A stretch of DNA of 64,000 bases from Synergistaceae bacterium (GTDB taxonomy: Bacteria; Synergistota; Synergistia; Synergistales; Aminobacteriaceae), in the NCBI GenBank assembly GCA_031267575.1, contig JAIRYN010000047.1, positions 109,817-173,816 on the forward strand, read 5' to 3'. The translations under genes and the position numbers were made by a program. Positions 26,918 to 33,388 of the stretch are shown in pieces; position 1 is the stretch's first letter; each line of letters starts with the position of its first letter. Below the pieces are notes generated by a model, which was given only the letters and a program-made list of their open reading frames with translations, did not search any database and had not been told where the DNA came from.

Positions 26918-27070
26918 GGTTGTCGCTCCTTCGTGCCAAACTAGTCCGGCGTTGACGCCGGGAACGGGATTGGTCCTTGCAGCTAACCTGAAAAACCGAT
27001 CAAAGTGCGAGAGGAAAATACCCGTTAACGACAAGAAGTTTATGCCACAACACGAAAGAATGCAAGCGAC

Positions 27071-27112
27071 ACAAAAACGGAAGTTTTCAATACAAAAACA
27101 GAAGTTTTCAAT
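27071..27112. repeat. 21-nt tandem duplication
   Basis: Two copies of ACAAAAACGGAAGTTTTCAAT (one mismatch) lie just downstream of the AIM24 gene and upstream of the MATE gene. The core GGAAGTTTTCAAT recurs near 29.79 kb, beside the second MITE, so it may be the trace of a shared element. Confidence 0.85.
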
Positions 27113-27116
27113 CTCC

Positions 27117-27812
27117 TCAATTGAGTTTAAATCCCAATTTTTTGATGAAGTTCTTAAAACCATTGGGGTTGCGAGTTTGTATCAGGACAATGCCGGGGCC
27201 TTTGAATTTGCAGACAAGACACTCACCGGACATAAAGCTGCTCGCCCAGCCATTGGAAGCCTTAGTGATTTCGTACCGCATATAGTCTGCCCACGCTACA
27301 AGATGCCCGTTGTCGATGACGATTTCTTCATCGAGTTCGAGATTGATGGCGTGTATTGCTCCATAGCTGCCTAGGAATACGGTACCCTTGCCGGACACAT
27401 TCAGAATGAAGAATCCCTCTCCGCTGAATAGACCTGCCATAAGGTTTTGTGTCTTCGTGTCAATCTCCACACCATCGCTTGAAGCGAGAAAACCGTCTTT
27501 CTGAACTCGCAAACCATAAGAACCGTCGAGGTCAATATCAATAATTCCTCCCGGTTGCGAGTGGGCAAACAGCACCTCGCCAGGGCCTCGATTCGCGGTC
27601 AGGTACTGGAAAAAAAACTTCTCTCCGCCAAGCATACGCGTCAAACCGCGCATTATACCGCCCTCCGTACCGCCAGTCACGTCAATCGTTGCTGACATTG
27701 CTATCATCGCATCGGCTTCGGCTTTTAGCCGTTCGCCCTGACACAGTTTATAACGCACCATCGGGAAAGCGTCCTGATATAATATCTCGTATTTTTCGCT
27801 TGAATTGTACAA
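27117..27812 (-). CDS. AIM24 / TIGR00266-family protein
   Basis: This 231-residue single-domain beta protein has the pattern of the family: MIAMSATIDVTGGTEGG, GLTRMLGGEKFFFQYLTANRGPG, and later FSGEGFFILNVSGKGTVFLG. The biochemical role of bacterial AIM24 proteins is not established; they often lie near TerD-family genes, as here. It starts at TTG 27812, which has AGGAGG 6 nt upstream. It is separated from the terD pair by MITE copy A, so whether the three genes ever formed one unit is unclear. Confidence 0.85.
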   Translation of the reverse strand: MYNSSEKYEILYQDAFPMVRYKLCQGERLKAEADAMIAMSATIDVTGGTEGGIMRGLTRMLGGEKFFFQYLTANRGPGEVLFAHSQPGGIIDIDLDGSYGLRVQKDGFLASSDGVEIDTKTQNLMAGLFSGEGFFILNVSGKGTVFLGSYGAIHAINLELDEEIVIDNGHLVAWADYMRYEITKASNGWASSFMSGECLVCKFKGPGIVLIQTRNPNGFKNFIKKLGFKLN

Positions 27813-27870
27813 CGCGTATCCTCCTGTCAGTCATTGGGATTTTTCAAATGAAATATCATTTAAAAAATCT

Positions 27871-28009
27871 GAGAGTGTTGTCGAAATAATGATATTTTCA
27901 ATTAGAGTCTTTGCAGCGCAATGATTTCCATGAATAATAATACACGCGATAAAATTTCAGGTGATACATAGGTTTGTTACGAAATGATCATTATTTGAGC
28001 AACACTCTC
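27871..28009 (+). mobile_element. MITE-like element, copy A (139 bp, terminal inverted repeats)
   Basis: It begins GAGAGTGTTGTCGAAATAAT and ends ATTATTTGAGCAACACTCTC, so the ends are imperfect inverted repeats of about 22 bp. It is clearly the same sequence as the element at 29837-29974 in the opposite orientation, including the centre (ACACGCGATAAAA). It has no ORF. No exact target duplication was identified at this copy. Confidence 0.75.
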
Positions 28010-28116
28010 AAATTTTATTCCGTACGAACTGTTTCATGCTCTTGATAGGGTGTATTAGTTATAACTATAACGCGTCGTTTTTCGTACCGTAGGCGGAATG
28101 CTTATTCCGAAGCCAG
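28010..28116. other. Short gap downstream of the TerD-family pair
   Basis: This is the sequence between the MITE and the stop of the TerD/TerA-like gene. Neither a gene nor a strong hairpin is seen. Confidence 0.35.
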
Positions 28117-28707
28117 TCACTTACGCCCCGCTGTCCAGAGGAATCCCCAGTCGAACGCTCTATCCATATCCTGCTGACTGTCAAAGAAACGAATTAACTT
28201 CTCTAACGAAATGTTGCCGCCGTCATTCTTGATTTCGGCAATTGCGCACATTTTCTGAGAAATGCTGTATTCGTCCATGCGAACAATCAGGTCGTCACCA
28301 CCGGGATATTTAACTGTTACGACACCATTGGCTTGTTGCCAATTGGCAACGCCTTCGTAGATGAACGTATAGATAAGCATACGCTTTATGTCGCCAAGAT
28401 GCCGTCCGCTTACGCGAATGTTCTCGCCACCGCTCGACGTGCCAGAACGGTCGTCGCTGTCGAGCGCAACATACGGTGGGGTCTGCAAACTGCCAAACGA
28501 GTTGCCGAGAGCCTGTACTACGTGTGGTGCTCCGTCAGTCAGTTCGACGAACGCGCCCAAGTCAAGGTCTATCGACTGTATTTTCGTACCGCCAAAGAAT
28601 CTTTTTTTAGAGACGCCCTGTGTCCAGTTGAGATTGATAACTATCTCGCCGGACACGGCAGATTTCGACAGATTCACTTTCTGTCCTTTGTTAAGTTCTA
28701 CTGCCAT
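28117..28707 (-). CDS. TerD-family protein (TerA-like subgroup)
   Basis: The 196-residue protein starts MAVELNKGQKVNLSK, the opening of TerD-fold proteins, and continues with SIDLDLGAFVEL and SDDRSGTSSGGENIRV, the acidic calcium-site loops. The second half (MLIYTFIYEGVANWQQANG, GGDDLIVRMDEY, DRAFDWGFLW) is characteristic of the short TerA-like members. TerD-family proteins bind Ca2+ and act in tellurite resistance, colicin/phage tolerance or envelope stress; the mechanism is unresolved. The start at 28707 has AAGGAG. It is the second gene after terD, downstream of leader copy 1. Confidence 0.87.
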   Translation of the reverse strand: MAVELNKGQKVNLSKSAVSGEIVINLNWTQGVSKKRFFGGTKIQSIDLDLGAFVELTDGAPHVVQALGNSFGSLQTPPYVALDSDDRSGTSSGGENIRVSGRHLGDIKRMLIYTFIYEGVANWQQANGVVTVKYPGGDDLIVRMDEYSISQKMCAIAEIKNDGGNISLEKLIRFFDSQQDMDRAFDWGFLWTAGRK

Positions 28708-28808
28708 TGTTTTATCACTCCTTGCGTGAGTTCGGACGGTCACGAACTTTTCTTGAACACGGGGGGATAGGTTATACCATCCCCCTGGTTACAATCCCCC
28801 TGGTTAAA

Positions 28809-29387
28809 TTATACGTTTACACCGAAATTGCGGCACAGCGCGGCAAGACCGCCCGCAAAGCCGCTGCCGATGGCATTAAACTTCCACTCGGTCCCACTGC
28901 GGTAGATTTCCGCGACGACGACCGCCGTTTCAATGGAGTAATCCTCACCGAGGTCGTAACGGATAAGTTCCTGTCCGTTGACTTCGTTAATTACGCGGAT
29001 AAACGCGTTGGACACCATACCGAAATTCTGACGACGTTTTTCCGCGTCGTAAATTGTGACCGTGAAATCAATCTTTGAGATTTCTGCAGGGATTTTCGAC
29101 AGGTCTACCTTGATAATCTCGTCGTCGCCTTGGCCTTGACCTGTGAGGTTGTCGCCAGTGTGTTCAACCGCTCCGCTCGGACATTCTAGATTACTGTAAA
29201 ATACGAAGTCGGAATCAGAGTTGACCTTTCCGTTGTCGCCAAGCAAGAACGCAGCAGCATCTAAATCGAAATCTACACCTCCGTCATACTTGTTCGTGTC
29301 CCACCCCAGACCGATAAAAATCTTACTTAGTCCAGAGTTGCCTTTGGTCAGATCAACTTTCTGACCTTTCTGCAATGAAATTGCCAT
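28809..29387 (-). CDS. terD: TerD-family Ca2+-binding stress protein
   Basis: A full TerD domain (192 residues): [74 protein letters not shown], and the later [20 protein letters not shown]. The two clusters of acidic residues that bind calcium are intact. The start is ATG 29387. Its Shine-Dalgarno AAAGGATCGG is the last part of leader repeat copy 1. The adjoining second TerD-family gene follows after 101 bp that contains a 15-nt tandem duplication. TerD versus TerE cannot be separated by eye. Confidence 0.9.
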   Translation of the reverse strand: MAISLQKGQKVDLTKGNSGLSKIFIGLGWDTNKYDGGVDFDLDAAAFLLGDNGKVNSDSDFVFYSNLECPSGAVEHTGDNLTGQGQGDDEIIKVDLSKIPAEISKIDFTVTIYDAEKRRQNFGMVSNAFIRVINEVNGQELIRYDLGEDYSIETAVVVAEIYRSGTEWKFNAIGSGFAGGLAALCRNFGVNV

Positions 29388-29397
29388 TATTCTTTTC

Positions 29398-29652
29398 CGA
29401 TCCTTTCAGCGTACTAATATCCACTTATAGCTAGCAGATACTTTTCGCATAGTATTCCTTTGAATATGAAGTCAAAGGAAAAGCTAAATCTCACAAGGCT
29501 CGTAGAAATTCCGAAATATTCCACAAGCGCCGTTTGGGAACGCGTATGAACCATCTACCAGACTCCAGAATTAATCGTAAATTCTGCTTTCATCGGCCAC
29601 CTCCTTATTGTGGAAACGCGCGGCCCTATTACCTACGCCGCTTGATACTCCG
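29398..29652 (-). promoter_or_regulatory. Dispersed leader repeat, copy 1 (internally deleted), upstream of terD
   Basis: Read on the minus strand, it begins with a segment ending AAGCGGCGTAGGTAATAGGG and continues to AAGGAGGTG. The 12-codon ORF MKAEFTINSGVW follows (29593 down to 29555, stop TAG). It then runs to a CTGAAAGGATCGG end that serves as ribosome binding site of terD. Relative to copies 2 and 3 about 120-180 bp in the middle are missing. The conserved ORF, its ribosome binding site and the 3' end are retained. Confidence 0.8.
29555..29593 (-). CDS. Conserved 12-codon leader ORF (copy 1)
   Basis: MKAEFTINSGVW with TAG stop, 6 nt after AAGGAGGTG. The same peptide, with N or D at position 8, is present in the other two leader copies. 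Two of the three nucleotide differences among the copies are synonymous. Translation is inferred only. Confidence 0.5.
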   Translation of the reverse strand: MKAEFTINSGVW

Positions 29653-29836
29653 TATATTTCAGCATAACATATTGTAGCATTTTGTAAATGGAGATATTAA
29701 ATGGAGATATAAATAACTCAGCTTTTATATCTGGAAAGATGCTGGACAGGCATTCCTCTCCGTACTCCACAGAATGCAACGACGCGGAAGCGGAAGTTTT
29801 CAATAAAAGATACAAAAAAAGAGATACAAAAAATAC
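29653..29836. other. AT-rich gap between leader copy 1 and MITE copy B
   Basis: It contains a short tandem duplication (AAATGGAGATAT twice, about 29688-29713) and a GGAAGTTTTCAAT core shared with 27.08 kb. No gene is seen. Confidence 0.4.
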
Positions 29837-29974
29837 GAGAGTGTTGCTCAAATAACGATTGTTTTTTGGCAAACCCATGTATAACCTGGATTTTTATCGC
29901 GTGTATCATTATGAGTAGAAATCACTGCGTTGCAAAAATTTTAATTGAAAAATCATTATTTCGACAATACTCTC
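29837..29974 (-). mobile_element. MITE-like element, copy B (138 bp), inverted relative to copy A
   Basis: The ends are GAGAGTGTTGCTCAAATAAC and AATCATTATTTCGACAATACTCTC, forming terminal inverted repeats, and the interior matches copy A on the opposite strand. The flanks AAAATAC on the left and AAAATAC on the right may be a 7-bp target duplication. Copies A and B bracket the two TerD-family genes and leader copy 1. Confidence 0.75.
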
Positions 29975-30063
29975 AAAATACAAGGCAGGCCGCCGCGGTA
30001 TTACGTCGCCCTACCTTGCACAATCTAGTATCAGGGTATACCCTCGGTTCCGGGGCTTGGGCC

Positions 30064-30699
30064 TTATTTCCCTAGCATCATCAAGCAAATGGGGTAGTCT
30101 TCTTTTGGTAACGAAAGTGCTCTCTCGATCTCTTCCAGATTCATAGAGTGGATATAGCGGGCGCCTATTTCGAGGCCCGCGGCAGCTAAGTAGATATCCT
30201 GGGTCATGGCGCCAGCGGCCACGTTCGCGAACTCCGTTCCGTCTCGCTCATTAAAATTGTCCGCCAGAACCTTTCCCTCCGCTACCACCACTAAAATGCA
30301 GGGAGCAGTTTTGACGAAATTTTGTGAACCCACCTTCGCTCTGACGTTTTCCTTTGAGACTTCTCTCAAACTATGGCTTTTCCAATCATATAGGAAGATC
30401 CCCTCATCCAGCAGTACGTAGACCCGGCAATAGGGCTCCAGCCCCATTGACATGGGCACCGTCCAGCCTTTTTCCCCGCGATTCAGCCCCGTGGCGGCCC
30501 AGAGGATTGTGGAAAGCTCTTCCGGTTCCAGCGGCGCGATGGGGAAATCCACTCCCGGAGCGGAGACACGTTTCTTAAAGGCCTCAAAAACACTCATTCC
30601 GCCCTCAGTTTGGGGTGGAGGCAACTGAATATCCGCATAGGCGGTGGCGGCAGAAAGCAGCATCAGCAATAACACGCAATACTTCAGTATAGATCTCAT
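30064..30699 (-). CDS. Exported SagB-type nitroreductase-like protein
   Basis: After a signal peptide (ILKYCVLLLMLLSAATAYA) the 211-residue protein shows the SagB/nitroreductase-like pattern: LPPPQTEGGMSVFEAFKKR, ELSTILWAATGLNR, TVPMSMGLEPYCRVYVL, and NVAAGAMTQDIYLAAAGLEIGA. SagB-type domains bind FMN; related secreted forms are annotated only as nitroreductases. The ATG at 30699 (MRSILKYC) lies just after leader copy 2, which supplies AAAGGATCGGAG. The first-arginine pattern of the cytosolic enzymes is altered to KKRVSAP. Confidence 0.8.
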   Translation of the reverse strand: MRSILKYCVLLLMLLSAATAYADIQLPPPQTEGGMSVFEAFKKRVSAPGVDFPIAPLEPEELSTILWAATGLNRGEKGWTVPMSMGLEPYCRVYVLLDEGIFLYDWKSHSLREVSKENVRAKVGSQNFVKTAPCILVVVAEGKVLADNFNERDGTEFANVAAGAMTQDIYLAAAGLEIGARYIHSMNLEEIERALSLPKEDYPICLMMLGK

Positions 30700-30709
30700 C
30701 GTGATCACT

Positions 30710-31101
30710 CCGATCCTTTCAGAGTACTAATATCTACTTATAACGAGTGGATACACGTTTCGCATAGTATTTCTTTGACTATGAAGCTAAAGAAAAAGCT
30801 GAATATCGCAAAGCTCGTGAAAATATTCCTCAAGCGCCGTTGTAGTACCAATCTACAACAATACTTTTCTCGCAGTAGAAACACATGGTCTCTACACGCA
30901 AACCTTCAGATGCCCGGGGCAATAACCACCACACGGCCTTGGTTTTCGGCTTCAACATCAGGCAGTTATTGGAACGCGTATGAACCATCTACTGAACCAT
31001 CTACCAGACTCCAGAATTAATCGTAAATTCCGCCTTCATCGACCCACCTCCTTATCGTCGAAACGTATAACCCTGTTATCTACGCCGCTTGGTGCGCTAT
31101 A
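30710..31101 (-). promoter_or_regulatory. Dispersed leader repeat, copy 2, upstream of the SagB-like gene
   Basis: This is the full-length version on the minus strand. It runs from AAGCGGCGTAGATAACAGGG through AAGGAGGTG and the 12-codon ORF (31039 to 31001), then a central segment that includes VVVIAPGI in one frame. It ends with the CTGAAAGGATCGG that precedes the SagB-like start codon. An 11-nt tandem duplication (around 30986-31002) follows the short ORF. It shares position, orientation and end points relative to its downstream gene with copies 1 and 3. Confidence 0.82.
31001..31039 (-). CDS. Conserved 12-codon leader ORF (copy 2)
   Basis: MKAEFTINSGVW followed by TAG, behind AAGGAGGTG with normal spacing. 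The peptide is identical to that of copy 1. Confidence 0.5.
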   Translation of the reverse strand: MKAEFTINSGVW

Positions 31102-31110
31102 CATAATTTT

Positions 31111-31139
31111 GCTATAACACATTATGACACTGTGTTATA
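31111..31139. repeat. Inverted repeat upstream of leader copy 2
   Basis: CTATAACACA and TGTGTTATAG form a perfect 10-bp inverted repeat with a 9-nt spacer. Position suggests an operator for the leader or its promoter. The corresponding regions of copies 1 and 3 are only partly similar. Confidence 0.55.
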
Positions 31140-31786
31140 GCTTATTTAGGTACTGTGTGCAACCTTCGCAAAAATCGGCGCAAGTCTTTTTGATTTAACC
31201 TTTACTTTATAACCTAACCCTTCAACTTTGAAGCAAATCCTCAAATTTGAAGCAAATCCTCAAATTACCTCTTTAGAATACACCCGATATTGGAATTTGG
31301 CAAATCAAACAAGCATAGTAGAATAACTAAAAAAGTAGGTAAAACATAATTCGCGTTCTTAGCTTAGTTTCTTCATCAACGACTTCGGTCTTCTTGATGC
31401 ACCTATACCTCACTTCGAAATTATGTTATACTTAACTATCTAAACACTGTGATAATATATTAAATCAAAATATAAACTTCGCATCGAGGATAGGAAAATG
31501 ACAGATAACGATAATGAACAAATAATGAACAAATGATGAACAACGAGCTTCGTATTTTCAAAAAACGGATAGAAAACGGCCTGGAGTCCGTTTTTCACCG
31601 CTATGATTACGCCTTCATAGCTACCTCTTTCAAGGCTTTCGGGCGCACGCTGGACAAAGGGACGACAGTCGATCCGCGGCTCTTTGCGGCTCTTCACGGC
31701 TCTTCACAAAGAGCGCGCTTTGAATTTGCGTTTAATTTGAGATGTATTTAATTTAAGATATTTAATCTGAACGGAGGGTCATGACA
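31140..31786. other. AT-rich intergenic region before hisH, no clear gene
   Basis: It holds a 19-nt perfect tandem duplication at 31227-31264 and several short AT repeats. A 72-codon frame (31533-31751, MMNNELRIFKKRIENGLESV...) has no recognisable family and no good ribosome binding site; it may be a remnant or chance. GGAGGG at 31773 is the ribosome binding site of hisH. Confidence 0.4.
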
Positions 31787-32491
31787 ATGATTGGAATCAT
31801 CGACTACGGAATGGGTAACTTGAAGAGCGTAGAAAACGCTTTCTGTAAGCTCGGTTTCGAGGTTTTCGTCACCGCAAAACCCAACGAGTTGGACCGGGCT
31901 GACAGAATCGTGTTGTCCGGTACGGGAGCCTTTGAGGGGGCTATCCAGGCTTTGCGAAGCCAGGGCTGGGTCAAAAAAATCAAAACGGCGATCCGTCGGG
32001 GGAAACCTTTTTTAGGGATATCTCTCGGTATGCAGCTTCTGTTCGAGACCAGCGAGGAGAATGGAACCCATGAAGGGTTGGGGATTTTTCCTGGAAAAGT
32101 GACTCGAATCCCTAACTTGAAGATCCCTCATATGGGCTGGAATCGGTTGGAGATTCGCAAGGAAAGCGACATTTTCAGCGTTCGAGACTCGAACGACAAT
32201 TATGTATACTTCGCGCACTCCTATCGGGCGGAAGCCGACCCCGCTTATGTGTCCGCGTCCACCTTTTATGGCACGGATCTGACGGCAGCGGTGGAGCGGG
32301 ATAACGTTTACGCGTTGCAGTTCCATCCTGAAAAAAGCGGACCCACGGGCATAGAGATTTTGAAGAGATTCGCCCTGGTTCAACCCAAATCCCTAAGGCG
32401 TGTCGTCTCACTACGGAAACCCACTTATGGGGCGGCGTTGTTTTTCGGAAGCTACTACGGTGGGTACGTTGATTCTTTTCCCCGCCATTGA
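31787..32491 (+). pseudogene. hisH: HisH (imidazole glycerol phosphate synthase glutaminase subunit), active site lost
   Basis: The 234-codon frame is clearly HisH: MIGIIDYGMGNLKSVENAF, GLGIFPGKV, IPHMGWNRL, YFAHSYRAE and ALQFHPEKSG. The nucleophile cysteine of the G-I-C-L-G-M-Q motif is serine (GISLGMQLL, S79, codon TCT). The oxyanion stretch LPGVGAF reads LSGTGAF. Such a protein should not hydrolyse glutamine. The C-terminus runs about 40 codons beyond the family's usual end into non-homologous sequence. The start is the ATG at 31787, 8 nt after GGAGGG. With the hisA fragment that overlaps its end, this is a relic of a his operon. hisF is absent. Confidence 0.8.
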
Positions 32492-32656
32492 CGTGAAAGA
32501 CGGTCGCTGTGTGCGGCTGAAGCATGGCGACTTCTGGAGGGAGGTGATTTTTGCCGAGGATCCCGCCGCCCAAACCGTCAAGTGGAAAACGTCAAGTGGA
32601 AAAAAGCCGGCGCCTCTTTCATTCACGTAGCGGACCTCGATAACTATAGCCGTTAG
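32469..32656 (+). pseudogene. hisA: HisA fragment, frameshifted by a 14-nt tandem duplication
   Basis: The N-terminus of phosphoribosyl-formimino-AICAR-ribotide isomerase is recognisable: (M)[20 protein letters not shown], then [10 protein letters not shown]. Immediately there, GTCAAGTGGAAAA is duplicated (32577-32590 and 32591-32604, 14 nt), which shifts the frame. The original frame resumes as [18 protein letters not shown], but a stop follows and the remaining roughly 180 codons of the family are gone. The frameshift and truncation are both directly visible. Confidence 0.88.
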
Positions 32657-32914
32657 CGGAGATCACCATCGTCGCTAAAAATCCGAGCAGGAAAATAGCG
32701 AGGAAGATTTCTTATGGTATACAAATCGGCAAACCAAGACCGATGGCTAACCTCGATCATCTGCTAAACAAACTTTTCCAATTTTTCGCGCGAACCGTTA
32801 TACTGACAAAGGCGAGCTGATGTCTTTGGAGGTAAAGCCTCAAAAATTATCGGGGATAATACATAGTATATGCATAAGCTATTACAAAGCACGGTAGTGT
32901 GTTGAGGTGAAATT
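32657..32914. other. Gap after hisA fragment
   Basis: Probably degraded his-operon sequence. No conserved coding segment could be recognised. Confidence 0.35.
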
Positions 32915-33381
32915 CTATACGGTGTATCGAGCGGCGTAGGTAACAGGGTTGCGCGTTTTCAACAACTTTCAACAACTTTTAACAACCAACAACTTTTACA
33001 ACCAACAACTTTCAACAACAAGGAGGTGGGTCGATGAAGGCAGAATTTACGATTGATTCTGGAGTCTGGTAGATGGTTCTTCATACGCGTTCCAACGCGT
33101 TCCAATAGCTGCTAATGTTGTAGCCGAAAATCAAGACCGCATAATAGTTATTGCCCCGGGCATCCGAACGTTTGCGTGTAGAGACCGCATGCCTCTACTA
33201 TGATGAAATGTTGATGAAATAATGTTGATGAAATGTTGTTGTGGATCGGGACTACAACGGCGCTTGAGGAATATTTCCGCGAGCTTTACGAGATTCAGCT
33301 TTTTCTTTGACTTCATAGTCAAAGAAATACTACGCGAAACATATCTTTTCGTTATAGGTATTAGCACGCTGAAAGGATCGG
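32915..33381 (+). promoter_or_regulatory. Dispersed leader repeat, copy 3, upstream of adenine deaminase
   Basis: This is the longest copy. It starts near GCGGCGTAGGTAACAGGG (about 32931), is expanded by CAACAACTT-type repeats (32958-33020), then has AAGGAGGTG, the 12-codon ORF (33034-33072), and a central stretch whose -1 frame reads SSYAFQRVPIAANVV and IIVIAPGIRTF. A TGATGAAATGT-type triplication follows, then a segment reading IGTTTALEEYFRELYEIQLF, and finally CTGAAAGGATCGG at the adenine deaminase ribosome binding site. It is on the opposite strand to copies 1 and 2, but oriented in the same way relative to its downstream gene. Confidence 0.82.
33034..33072 (+). CDS. Conserved 12-codon leader ORF (copy 3)
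   Basis: MKAEFTIDSGVW, TAG stop, 5 nt after GGAGGTG. It differs from copies 1 and 2 by one amino acid (D for N). Confidence 0.5.
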   Translation: MKAEFTIDSGVW

Positions 33382-33388
33382 TGAGTCT

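Noticed and set aside
26918..27163. 82-residue extension of the MATE transporter
   Set aside because: The extension reads through a 21-nt repeat and overlaps the AIM24 3' end; a strong ribosome binding site precedes the ATG at 26917.
31533..31751. 72-codon ORF before hisH
   Set aside because: No recognisable family, weak ribosome binding site, embedded in repeats; kept only as a remark on the intergenic region.
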